Shown: positions 1-5,768 of the stretch, one piece after another | How the letters are laid out: every line of letters begins with the position of its first letter | Position numbering within the stretch: position 1 is the first letter of the stretch | Assembly: GCA_016844415.1 (NCBI GenBank) | Contig: JAENIX010000161.1 | Span: 1-5,768, forward strand | DNA: 5,768 bases | Source of the DNA: Actinomycetota bacterium | Lineage (GTDB): Bacteria > Desulfobacterota > Deferrimicrobia > Deferrimicrobiales > Deferrimicrobiaceae | Reading direction: 5' to 3' | The notes under the pieces: generated by a model | Told to the model about the DNA's origin: nothing | The model's input: the letters and a program-made list of their open reading frames with translations, nothing else | Databases searched by the model: none | Made by a program: the position numbers and the translations under genes

Positions 1-1056
1 GAACGGTACGTGTGGGAACTCACCGGGGAACTGGCGGCCCAAGGCAATCGCGTCGGCGTCCTCTGCGAGGAGGTATGCGCTCCGGAGGCGCCTTCGGGAG
101 TCGAGGTTTTTCCTCTCGGAGCGCTCTGGCATCGCCCTCGCTGGATCGCGCACCTTCGCTTCTCGTGGCGGGTCCGGCGGTGGGTCGGAAATCGGGCATC
201 GGAGCCTTGGCTGATTCACAGCCACGAACGGACAGGGAACCACCAAGTCACCACGTTTCACGGTCCGCCGTTCGCCCGGATCCGATCCCGGCCTCTTTGG
301 CGACGAGCCTCCCTACGCGTCGCCGTCCACCTGTGGCTGGAGCACCGGGAGGTCTGTGGGCCGACGGTGCGAGCCGTCGTCCCGAACTCCCGCATCATCG
401 CGGAGCAGTTGCGGGAATATTATCCCGATGCCATCCGGAACCTGGTGGATCCCATCGTGCCGGGCGTCGCTCCTTCTCCGGTGCGCCCGTTCCGCCCGGT
501 TCCGGTGGATGGAGGAATCGTCGGGTTCGTCGGGTACGAATGGCGGCGCAAGGGGCTGGAGATGGCTGTCCGGATCGCACGTGGCCTGGTCTCCACACGA
601 CCGAAGATGGAGTTCTGGGTCGTGGGCCCGGACCCCGGGGAGGTCCGGCGCCTGTTCCAGGACTTCGGCGGGACCCACCGGCTGCTGGGAAAGGCAAGAA
701 CGGCCGACGTTTATCCGAAGCTGGACCTGCTGTTGCACCCTGCGCTTCAGGAGCCTTACGGAATGGTGGTTGCCGAGGCGATGGCGGCGAAGGTGGGGGT
801 GGTGATTTCGGACCGATGCGGAGTGGCGGAAACCGTCGAGGAAGGTCATGGAGCGGTATTATCGCTCCATGACCCGTTGGATCACTGGATTGCCGCATGC
901 CGCAAGGTGCTCGAACGGTCCGATCCCTGGCCTGGATACACCCGGTCCTGGAACCGGGTGGCCAGGGAGTACGAGCGGTTGTACCGCTCCCTGAAAGCGG
1001 GCGCTCCACCTCCCGGAGGGGAATCCCGGGAAGAAAGACGGGCGGAAGGGCGGTAA
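1..1056 (+). CDS. Family-4-type glycosyltransferase, 5'-truncated by window edge
   Basis: A retaining GT-B glycosyltransferase that would move a sugar from a nucleotide-sugar donor to a growing surface glycan at the cytoplasmic membrane face. The frame is open to base 1, and codons before the GTG at 10 already read ERYV followed by WELTGELAAQGNRVGVLCE, a normal GT4 first strand and helix, so the true start lies upstream and 10 is probably internal. Window codons about 72-90 hold HSHERTG and VTTFHGPPF; PNSRIIAEQL near 128 is the usual 'NS' inter-domain region. The C-terminal domain begins at VGFVGYEWRRKG (about 174), with VVGPDPG near 207 and the diagnostic EX7E motif in QEPYGMVVAEAMA (Glu 251 and Glu 259). 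The HSHER plus NSR pattern recalls WaaG-like LPS-core enzymes, but this is only a resemblance. The tail after about codon 330 is Arg/Gly/Glu-rich and probably disordered. It is followed after 1 bp by the next glycosyltransferase gene. Donor and acceptor are unknown. Confidence 0.9.
   Translation, partial: ERYVWELTGELAAQGNRVGVLCEEVCAPEAPSGVEVFPLGALWHRPRWIAHLRFSWRVRRWVGNRASEPWLIHSHERTGNHQVTTFHGPPFARIRSRPLWRRASLRVAVHLWLEHREVCGPTVRAVVPNSRIIAEQLREYYPDAIRNLVDPIVPGVAPSPVRPFRPVPVDGGIVGFVGYEWRRKGLEMAVRIARGLVSTRPKMEFWVVGPDPGEVRRLFQDFGGTHRLLGKARTADVYPKLDLLLHPALQEPYGMVVAEAMAAKVGVVISDRCGVAETVEEGHGAVLSLHDPLDHWIAACRKVLERSDPWPGYTRSWNRVAREYERLYRSLKAGAPPPGGESREERRAEGR
844..874. repeat. Perfect 12-bp inverted repeat within glycosyltransferase gene
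   Basis: GGTCATGGAGCG (844-855) is exactly complementary to CGCTCCATGACC (863-874) across a 7-base loop, gtattat. It lies in the coding sequence for residues around GHGAVLSLHDP, beyond the EX7E motif, and would form a strong mRNA or cruciform hairpin. Confidence 0.75.
939..960. repeat. Perfect 8-bp inverted repeat
   Basis: CACCCGGT (939-946) pairs with ACCGGGTG (953-960) across a 6-base loop. CCTGG at 931-935 and CCAGG at 962-966 could add an outer stem with an asymmetric bulge. It is the second of three hairpins near the 3' end of the first glycosyltransferase gene. Confidence 0.6.
973..989. repeat. Perfect 7-bp inverted repeat
   Basis: GAGCGGT (973-979) pairs with ACCGCTC (983-989) across a 3-base loop. 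It is the third hairpin of the cluster, 67 bp before the stop of the first glycosyltransferase gene. Confidence 0.55.
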
Positions 1057-1057
1057 G

Positions 1058-2317
1058 GTGGAGAAGGAAAGAAACTGGCTGATCCTCACGCATTGCTGCA
1101 ACCTGGACGGCAGGGCCGCCTCGCAGCACATCGATGACCGGCTTCCTTACCTGAAAAGGGAAGGGATCACCCCCCTGATGCTCACCGGTCCCACCGGTCC
1201 TCCGCTGGCCGACACGCTCCATGTGCAGGTGTACTCGCCGGCTCCGTCGGGCCTGCGTTCCGAACTCGGATATCAATTGAGAACGGCGGCAACGGGGCGT
1301 CCGTGGTTTCGGCTGTTCGGTTCATTGCTCCGGCTTCTGGTGCTGCCGTTCTATCTCATCGAAAAAATCTTCATCGATGTGGAAGGCCAATGGTCCTGGT
1401 TCCTGACCGCGGCCGTGCGGGGATGTTCCCTCTGCGCCAAGCACGATCCGGAGGTCATCTATTCGACCGGGGGACCGTTCAGCGCACATATCGCCGCCTC
1501 CATCATCGCTTCGCGGTGCCGGAAGCCCTGGATCGCGGAACTGCAGGACCCCCTGGTGCACGAGGATTGGCAGAGGAGCCGGCGGGCGTTCCGGGTGTAC
1601 GCCTGGGTGGAGAGGCTTGTCTGCAGGCGTGCGGATGGGGTGATCTTCGTCACCGACGAGGCCCGGCGCCGTGCGACCGATCGAAACAGGCTGGGGGACA
1701 GGGGATGGGTCGTCCATCCTGGCGCCGACCCGGGACTGGTCCCCCCGGTACCCTGCAGGAAGGGGACCCTCTGCCGGTTCGCCCATTTCGGATCCCTGGC
1801 GGGGTCCCGGAACATCACCGTGTTCCTTGATGCGCTGGAACGTCTTTATAAAGAGGAACCGGACCGCATCGGCCTCGTTCGGCTGGATCTCTACGGCAGC
1901 GGTGACCGCGGCATCCGCGAGCGGATCCAGGCGTTCCCTTACCCGGGCTGTGTCACGGACCACGGCAGGCTGACGCGGAAGGAAGCGCACGCGGCCATGC
2001 GACAAAGCGACGTGCTTCTTCTCATCCAGAACAGGAGCGATTTCTCCTCCGAGACGATCCCGTCCAAGACCTACGAGTACCTGCAGATGGGCCGACCGAT
2101 CCTCGGACTTGTCCACAAGAATCCGGAGCTCGAAGGGGTGCTCCGCTCGCAAGGGCATATCCCGGTCGATGCGTCGGATCCAGTGGCAGTCCTGGGCGAC
2201 TCATCGAAGTGGCCGGAGAGATTATCCGGAGGCGGTCCGACGGTATTATGCCAGCAAGGGGCCGGGACCGCAGCGGAATTTCATAGGTCGATCGACAATC
2301 CTTCTCCCAAGGGGTAA
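1058..2317 (+). CDS. GT-B glycosyltransferase (GT4-like), C-terminal end uncertain
   Basis: A 419-residue GT-B glycosyltransferase, probably acting in the same polysaccharide pathway as the gene before it. The GTG start at 1058 lies one base after the upstream TAA, with a GGAAGG-type ribosome site inside the end of that gene, so translation is likely coupled. The N-terminal half has THCCNLDGRAASQHIDDRL (residues 11-29), a hydrophobic stretch near 90-104 that could touch the membrane, YSTGGPFSAH (135-144), ELQDPLVHED (161-170) and ADGVIFVTDEA (192-202). The C-terminal domain has AHFGSLAGSRN (242-252), DLYGSGD (277-283) and a clear EX7E motif at ETIPSKTYE (Glu332, Glu340) followed by YLQMGRPILGL. 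The core assignment is firm. After about residue 378 (base ~2190) the frame loses recognisable GT character and becomes Gly/Ser/Gln-rich, while the other two forward frames give more helix-like sequence; a frameshift near 2190 is possible and would change the last ~40 residues. Confidence 0.88.
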   Translation: MEKERNWLILTHCCNLDGRAASQHIDDRLPYLKREGITPLMLTGPTGPPLADTLHVQVYSPAPSGLRSELGYQLRTAATGRPWFRLFGSLLRLLVLPFYLIEKIFIDVEGQWSWFLTAAVRGCSLCAKHDPEVIYSTGGPFSAHIAASIIASRCRKPWIAELQDPLVHEDWQRSRRAFRVYAWVERLVCRRADGVIFVTDEARRRATDRNRLGDRGWVVHPGADPGLVPPVPCRKGTLCRFAHFGSLAGSRNITVFLDALERLYKEEPDRIGLVRLDLYGSGDRGIRERIQAFPYPGCVTDHGRLTRKEAHAAMRQSDVLLLIQNRSDFSSETIPSKTYEYLQMGRPILGLVHKNPELEGVLRSQGHIPVDASDPVAVLGDSSKWPERLSGGGPTVLCQQGAGTAAEFHRSIDNPSPKG

Positions 2318-2329
2318 CCTCGGAAGACG

Positions 2330-2593
2330 ATGAAAAATGCGCTGATTACCGGGATCGGCGGCCAGGACGGGTCGTACCTTTCCGAACTCCTCCTGGACAA
2401 AGGATACAGGGTGGTCGGCACGGTGCCGGACGGCGATCCCGTCAACATCGACCGGATCCGCCATCTCCTTGACAGGATCGAAATCGTCCAGGACGACCTG
2501 CTCGACCAGGAACGCCTCGAAAAAGTCTTTCGCGATCACCAACCCGACGAGGTATACAACTTCGCCGCCGACCGGAAAATTATCTCTTGTTGA
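2330..2593 (+). pseudogene. GDP-mannose 4,6-dehydratase-like gene, 3'-truncated remnant
   Basis: The N-terminal part of an extended short-chain dehydrogenase/reductase, best matched by memory to GDP-mannose 4,6-dehydratase-like enzymes, which convert GDP-mannose to GDP-4-keto-6-deoxymannose. MKNALITGIGGQDGSYLSELL carries the Rossmann glycine pattern GxxGxxG and the GQDGSYL signature; DDLLDQERLEKVF (55-67) and PDEVYNFAA (72-80) follow the usual beta-alpha order. Family members run to roughly 310-350 residues, but here the homology stops at residue 80 (base ~2569). The frame then adds seven unrelated residues (DRKIISC) and ends at a TGA at 2591-2593 that lies inside the convergent methyltransferase gene. 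The catalytic Ser/Thr and YxxxK region is absent, so the product cannot be an active dehydratase. The start at 2330 has a weak GGAAG site and lies 12 bp after the upstream stop, so it was the third gene of the + strand operon. Truncation may be biological or an assembly join. Confidence 0.85.
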
Positions 2594-3329
2594 TTACCAG
2601 GACCGATACCCAACCCATCCATGAGCGGCGGCAATGACGTTCCAAGGTTTCCAGGCGGCCGTACTTGACGATCTTCTTGATGACAGGCACCCAGCGCCAG
2701 CCTAATATGGCATTGAAAGCGTAGGTTTCTGCCGGTGTGACGCCGATTTCCCCGCACATGGCCGCCAGACGTCGTGGGCTCATGTCGTCTTCAAAACCAA
2801 ATGCCCAGGTGCCGCGTAGTTTCTGCCATGCCTGCATGACCTGAAACTGCCAACACCACGCGTTGGGAACCATAATCACAACGTTCCCGCCCGGTTTTGC
2901 AATACGAAGCATCTCCTTTATCAGCCGCTTCTTTCCCCCGTCAAAAAAATGCTCGATTACGCCACCATTCCAGACACAGTCATAAGTATCCGACGGTAGC
3001 CCGCTTTCGAGGGCGTCGGCTTCATACTGTTCGGGGGGAGGCATTCCGCAAGCTTCGAACTGGGCAACAGCATGCCGAAGGGATACCGGCGAGATATCAA
3101 GGATGGCCACATTGGCGCCTCGTTCGGCCAGGGCGATGGAGGTGAAACCACTGCCCGAGCCGACCTCGATGATTCTTTTACCGGACGGGTCACCGATATG
3201 GAAAAGCAACTCCTTGAGATTGGCAATGTTTTCCAACCCCTTCCAGTACATATCGCGATTGTAGCGTGCTCCGACATTATCCCATGTGGCTACCGTATTG
3301 CCTTTCTGGTAAGAATCAGAATTGCTCAC
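2580..3329 (-). CDS. Class I SAM-dependent methyltransferase
   Basis: A 249-residue soluble methyltransferase using S-adenosylmethionine, probably acting on a sugar, glycan or pathway intermediate, given that it is the last gene of a glycosyltransferase operon. Motif I is IIEVGSGSGFTS (residues 53-64); the ribose-binding acid is Asp78 in AILDIS; an acidic turn follows at EADALE (103-108); YDCVWNGGVIEHFFD (116-130) is motif IV with the post-IV helix; KPGGNVVIMVPN (145-156) is the next strand. The last strand, WVSVLVINKR, is the normal fold ending, so the gene is complete although it stops only ~10 bp from the broken dehydratase. I place the start at GTG 3329 rather than ATG 3353: GGAGGAGG sits 4 bp before the GTG, while nothing like a ribosome site precedes the ATG. 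The GTG overlaps the upstream stop as GTGA. G+C is lower than in the flanking genes. Substrate unknown. Confidence 0.92.
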   Translation of the reverse strand: MSNSDSYQKGNTVATWDNVGARYNRDMYWKGLENIANLKELLFHIGDPSGKRIIEVGSGSGFTSIALAERGANVAILDISPVSLRHAVAQFEACGMPPPEQYEADALESGLPSDTYDCVWNGGVIEHFFDGGKKRLIKEMLRIAKPGGNVVIMVPNAWCWQFQVMQAWQKLRGTWAFGFEDDMSPRRLAAMCGEIGVTPAETYAFNAILGWRWVPVIKKIVKYGRLETLERHCRRSWMGWVSVLVINKR

Positions 3330-4528
3330 TGCCCCTCCTCCATCGATTGCCATCGGTCGGTATTCGGTGATCGTGGCAGCTGTTTCCGTAAGGCGGCGGC
3401 CAACACCGGAATCTGGAGGAGCTCCCGCCCGCGGAGAAGCGCCTGCCGCTGCTCTGCATACTCGGCAACCGGTGGGTGATCAAGGAGCCGAAGCACCAGT
3501 TGCTTTATGTCGGCGAAACTGTCACAAAGGTATCCGATATTTCCCATTTTCTCGAAATATCCCGTAATAAAAGGGCTTTTTAAAGCGATTACCGGTTTTA
3601 AATGGGAGAAGGCATCGAACATCACTCCGCTAGCGGTCAGTGTATAGGCTTTGGCGCCGTGCAGAAAGACTGCGTAGTCGAGCTGTCTGGCATGGGAGGC
3701 GAACTCCTCTTTGGTAAGGGGGGTATCGGGAGATGGCACGGACACCGCTTCGCCAAGATGCTTCCGCAGTTTTTTGTCAACGACCGGACCTACGCAGACA
3801 AATCGGGAACGATAGGCGGTGGCCATCGAGGTAACTTCCTTGGCCAGTTGGAGGAACAGATGGGACCCTTTCGCCTTGCGGAGGACTCCCAGAGCCCCGA
3901 ATCTTACCGTGCCATCCCGGAACGGCACATGTTCCGCTTCATCGGCATAATCATACGGCAGGTCAATGCTTGCGATATATGGCTCCACGTTGGGGAAGCG
4001 TGCTAAAAGTTCCCGCCGGATCGACTCCCCCAGCACAATGTATGTCACTTGCTGCGAATTCCCCCGAAGAAACCAGGTGCGGAATGCATGGCGGTTTTTC
4101 GGCGAGAAAAAAAAGCGGTGCTGCAGCAGGGAAGCCAGAATTCCGTGCAGCACCACGACACAACGGACGCCCGGGGACTTTCCGGTCTGCATTTTTATGG
4201 CGCGCAATGTCTCATCGCTGATGCAGGTATACAAAACCGTAGCGGCGCCACTCCGTTCGGCGATCTCAAACATGTCCTGCACGGTTTTGAACTCACAGGC
4301 AAAACGTTCAGCTCCTATTGCCTTGCGAGGGGGCACGGTCAGCCCGGCAAACTTGATCCTGTTCCGACTGCGGAGCAACGGTTCGGCCGCGACAAATGCG
4401 ACGTGACTTTCGTCAGCGTAAAAGACGACTTCATCGTCAGGAAAGGCATCAGCAAAGACCGCCAGCATTGCGGCATTGACCGCGGCGTGCTCGAATCCAC
4501 GGCAGACCGGCTCGCAGGCGAGGATCAT
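3326..4528 (-). CDS. Atypical GT-B-like glycosyltransferase
   Basis: A 400-residue protein with the outline of a GT-B glycosyltransferase but no classical EX7E motif. The N-terminal half includes EVVFYADESHVAFV (33-46), VRCVVVLHGILASLL (121-135) and YIVLGESIRREL (163-174), the last resembling the acceptor-side strand before the linker. The C-terminal half has VRFGALGVLRKAKGSHLFL (208-226), FVCVGPVVDKKL (243-254) and LDYAVFLHGAKAYTLTASG leading to VMFDAFSHLKPVIAL (283-316), which sits where GT4 proteins carry E-x7-E; here the acidic residue near the nucleotide site appears to be Asp305. ATG 4528 is preferred because GGAGGAG lies just before it and it overlaps the upstream TGA as ATGA; the frame stays open further upstream to 4981 but only antisense to the previous gene. 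The downstream methyltransferase starts within its stop codon. G+C is lower than in the gene before it, with an AT-rich patch near 3541-3605. Exact family and sugar unknown. Confidence 0.82.
   Translation of the reverse strand: MILACEPVCRGFEHAAVNAAMLAVFADAFPDDEVVFYADESHVAFVAAEPLLRSRNRIKFAGLTVPPRKAIGAERFACEFKTVQDMFEIAERSGAATVLYTCISDETLRAIKMQTGKSPGVRCVVVLHGILASLLQHRFFFSPKNRHAFRTWFLRGNSQQVTYIVLGESIRRELLARFPNVEPYIASIDLPYDYADEAEHVPFRDGTVRFGALGVLRKAKGSHLFLQLAKEVTSMATAYRSRFVCVGPVVDKKLRKHLGEAVSVPSPDTPLTKEEFASHARQLDYAVFLHGAKAYTLTASGVMFDAFSHLKPVIALKSPFITGYFEKMGNIGYLCDSFADIKQLVLRLLDHPPVAEYAEQRQALLRGRELLQIPVLAAALRKQLPRSPNTDRWQSMEEGQ
3334..3341 (-). promoter_or_regulatory. Ribosome binding site deciding the methyltransferase start
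   Basis: GGAGGAGG on the - strand ends 4 bp before GTG 3329, and its first GGAGG is 7 bp away. It lies inside the 3' end of the glycosyltransferase gene. No comparable site precedes the in-frame ATG at 3353, so the GTG start, with its 4-bp GTGA overlap, is favoured. Confidence 0.8.
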
Positions 4529-5631
4529 TGCTCCTCCATTCGGGTCCTGAACCGGCGGACCTCGCCAAGGAATGTTGTCGCCGCCTTTTCCCACGTGAAC
4601 TTCCGCGCCTGAAGGAATCCCGCCTCGCGCAGCCTGGCCCGGAGGGCCGCGTCGTCCTCCACCGCCATGAGGGCCTCGCCGAATTCCGCGCCGAAGCCGG
4701 GGTCGATGTACAGCGCGGCGTCGCCGCAGACCTCGGGGATGGAAGTGCGGGAGGTCGTGATCACCGGGCAGCCGACATGCATCGCCTCGAGCGGCGGGAG
4801 CCCGAATCCTTCGTAGCGCGAAGGGTAGACCAGGGCAAGCGCACCCTGCAGCAGCGTGACCAGTTCCCGGTCGGGAACATACCCCAGCTCCCGGACGTGT
4901 CCGCTCTCTTTTCCGAAGGTGATAAGTCTCCGCAGTTCCTCCGAGAAGTAGTGGGACTTCCCGACCAACAGCAGCCGACAACCGATTTTCCCCTGCCGGC
5001 GCAGTTCGAGGTAAACCTCCAGAAGTTCCAGGATCCCCTTCCTCCGGTCATAGCCGCCGAGATAGAGCAGGTAGGGGGGTGCGGCCGCGCCCCCGGCCGG
5101 AACATCCTTTCCGTCACCCTCCAGGGTCGGGCCGAAATAGTTCACGATCGGCTCGCTCCGCAGAACGAAATGGCGTTGCAACTGCCGTTTCGAATATTCC
5201 GAATCCGTGAAGAGGACGTCGGAGCGGTCGATATCCCGTTGCCGGTCCTGCCGGTACCGCTCCTCGTCACGGGGGGTCTTGAAGCCGCCCGGCATTTCGA
5301 GAGGGAGGACGTCGTGGATCGTCGTGACGACGACGCATCCTCTCAGGCCGGCCGGTACGCCGCCGCTCCAGGGGAAGTGCACGACGTTGGCCCTCTGCCG
5401 CTTCACCTGCCGCGGCAGGTAATGGCTTCGCCAAAGGTCCGCGGAGAAGAGTCTGCCCCCCCGGGTCAACGCAACCCCGGCGGGCACTTCTCCGGCGACG
5501 GCCTTCCGGTGCACACCCGTGACGGTCAACCCGGGCAGTTGGACGAGACACTCCCGGTAAAGGAGCATCGACGTTTTCGCGATTCCGGTGAACGGCATCT
5601 CCAGGACCGACGCGTCGAAAACCATCCGCAC
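4525..5631 (-). CDS. GT4 glycosyltransferase, MtfB/mannosyltransferase-like
   Basis: A complete 368-residue family-4 retaining glycosyltransferase. The arrangement [15 protein letters not shown] near the N terminus (14-28), VVHFPWSG (83-90), [12 protein letters not shown] (103-114) and [15 protein letters not shown] (141-155) is typical of the MtfB-like branch, many of whose characterised members transfer mannose from GDP-mannose to O-antigen units. The C-terminal domain has [18 protein letters not shown] (188-205), [30 protein letters not shown] (249-264) and [16 protein letters not shown], giving EX7E at Glu274 and Glu282. [15 protein letters not shown] (297-311) is the usual donor-site loop. 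GTG 5631 is chosen over the in-frame ATG at 5625 because GGAGG ends 6 bp before the GTG, the better spacing. It is strongly GC-rich (one 60-base stretch counted at about 77%), like the left-hand operon. Its TGA overlaps the next ATG. Mannose as the donor sugar is inferred from family resemblance only. Confidence 0.93.
   Translation of the reverse strand: MRMVFDASVLEMPFTGIAKTSMLLYRECLVQLPGLTVTGVHRKAVAGEVPAGVALTRGGRLFSADLWRSHYLPRQVKRQRANVVHFPWSGGVPAGLRGCVVVTTIHDVLPLEMPGGFKTPRDEERYRQDRQRDIDRSDVLFTDSEYSKRQLQRHFVLRSEPIVNYFGPTLEGDGKDVPAGGAAAPPYLLYLGGYDRRKGILELLEVYLELRRQGKIGCRLLLVGKSHYFSEELRRLITFGKESGHVRELGYVPDRELVTLLQGALALVYPSRYEGFGLPPLEAMHVGCPVITTSRTSIPEVCGDAALYIDPGFGAEFGEALMAVEDDAALRARLREAGFLQARKFTWEKAATTFLGEVRRFRTRMEEQ
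4531..4537 (-). promoter_or_regulatory. Ribosome binding site for the atypical glycosyltransferase
   Basis: GGAGGAG on the - strand lies 2 bp (GGAGG 4 bp) before ATG 4528, within the last codons of the GT4 gene. With the ATGA stop/start overlap it indicates translational coupling and sets the start of this gene. Confidence 0.75.
5405..5420. repeat. Perfect 16-bp palindrome in GT4 coding sequence
   Basis: ACCTGCCGCGGCAGGT equals its own reverse complement. It encodes part of YLPRQV (residues 71-76) of the MtfB-like glycosyltransferase. It may be chance in GC-rich DNA. Confidence 0.5.
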
Positions 5632-5637
5632 GGGATT

Positions 5638-5642
5638 CCTCC
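5638..5642 (-). promoter_or_regulatory. Ribosome binding site for the MtfB-like GT4
   Basis: GGAGG on the - strand sits 6 bp before GTG 5631 and 12 bp before the in-frame ATG 5625. The spacing favours the GTG as initiation codon. Confidence 0.75.
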
Positions 5643-5674
5643 GGTACCTTATCGTTTGGTTGCCGTGATTACGG

Positions 5675-5687
5675 CCGGCTTCGCCGG
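5675..5687 (-). other. Small GC-rich hairpin between partial gene and GT4
   Basis: CCGGC-GAA-GCCGG (- strand reading) forms a 5-bp stem with a 3-base loop within the 67-bp gap after the partial gene's stop, and flanking GGCC/GGCC could extend it with a bulge. No T-run follows, so it is not a typical intrinsic terminator; it may attenuate transcription or protect an mRNA end, or be chance in GC-rich sequence. Confidence 0.3.
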
Positions 5688-5698
5688 GGGGCGGCCGG

Positions 5699-5768
5699 TC
5701 ATGAGCCGTTTCTCACGGCGACGACGAAATAGTTGCGCGGCAGCAAACGCCCCCACCACTCCGGCCCG
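5699..5768 (-). CDS. C-terminal end of an unidentified upstream gene (partial)
   Basis: The last 22 codons of a - strand gene whose body lies beyond the right edge. The frame reads GPEWWGRLLPRNYFVVAVRNGS and stops at TGA (5701-5699), 67 bp before the GT4 start. I prefer this frame because its third codon positions are mostly G or C, as in the adjacent GC-rich genes, and LLPRNYFVVAVR looks like a final beta strand of an alpha/beta enzyme, for example a class I methyltransferase. That function is a weak guess from about twenty residues. A second frame is open from the edge down to a TAA at 5651-5649, but its codon usage is poorer. Confidence 0.5.
   Translation of the reverse strand, partial: GPEWWGRLLPRNYFVVAVRNGS

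Noticed and set aside
12..872. Long open frame on the + strand overlapping the first glycosyltransferase
   Set aside because: The product is Arg/Gly/Pro-rich with no domain-like pattern, and the overlapping frame has clear GT4 motifs. This is a typical GC-rich shadow.
395..1276. 293-codon antisense open frame across the first two genes
   Set aside because: It is low complexity (Pro/Arg-rich), spans two real genes and their junction, and has no recognisable motif.
1322..2158. 278-codon antisense open frame in the second glycosyltransferase gene
   Set aside because: It has no domain signature; the + strand frame carries the EX7E motif and other GT landmarks over the same bases.
2540..2610. 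Insertion-sequence end or target-site duplication at the dehydratase junction
   Set aside because: I looked for terminal inverted repeats, matching direct repeats at the right border (about 4525-4560) and transposase fragments, and saw none that were convincing.
3330..3353. ATG start 24 bp upstream for the methyltransferase
   Set aside because: No ribosome site precedes it, and the extra residues (MAIDGGGA) come from translating the Shine-Dalgarno region of GTG 3329.
4529..4981. N-terminal extension of the atypical glycosyltransferase
   Set aside because: The frame is open, but the sequence overlaps the well-supported C-terminal half of the GT4 gene on the same strand. It is Arg/Gly/Pro-rich, and a good ribosome site marks ATG 4528 instead.
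5649..5768. Alternative - strand frame at the right edge ending at TAA 5649
   Set aside because: Its third codon positions are less GC-biased than the frame ending at 5699, and its tail is Arg/Pro/Ala-rich. It cannot be fully excluded with so little sequence.

Overview
The window is a piece of a surface-polysaccharide (O-antigen, capsule or exopolysaccharide) gene cluster from a GC-rich bacterium. High G+C in most coding sequence, GTG starts, strong GGAGG ribosome binding sites and tightly packed or overlapping genes all fit this. A GC-rich Gram-negative such as a deltaproteobacterium-like lineage is my guess; nothing here fixes the taxon.

Layout. On the + strand are a 5'-truncated family-4-type glycosyltransferase (1-1056), a second GT-B glycosyltransferase beginning one base after its stop (1058-2317), and the first ~80 codons of a GDP-mannose 4,6-dehydratase-like gene (from 2330) that is cut off near base 2570. 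On the - strand, read right to left, are the last ~22 codons of an unidentified gene (5768-5699), an MtfB-like mannosyltransferase-type GT4 (5631-4525), an atypical GT-B-like glycosyltransferase (4528-3326) and a class I SAM-dependent methyltransferase (3329-2580). The last three overlap by 4 bp at each junction and clearly form one translationally coupled operon. The two operons converge at 2570-2580 with no intergenic space and no visible terminator.

How the genes work together. The three complete or near-complete glycosyltransferases and the one partial one would add successive sugars to a lipid-linked repeat unit or glycan. The methyltransferase probably modifies a sugar or a pathway intermediate. 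The dehydratase would have made GDP-4-keto-6-deoxymannose, a precursor of 6-deoxyhexoses, but the copy here lacks most of its catalytic domain. The donor and acceptor of each transferase cannot be read from sequence alone.

Most notable points: the broken dehydratase at an abrupt junction with a convergent operon; a two-gene segment (2580-4528) of visibly lower G+C than its neighbours, which looks like an exchanged serotype-type cassette; a possible reading-frame problem at the 3' end of the second glycosyltransferase gene; and a run of three hairpins inside the first glycosyltransferase gene, one a perfect 12-bp inverted repeat. I found no CRISPR array, RNA gene, transposase or phage gene, and no evidence of a wholly new system. 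The long open frames on the opposite strands are typical GC-rich shadows.
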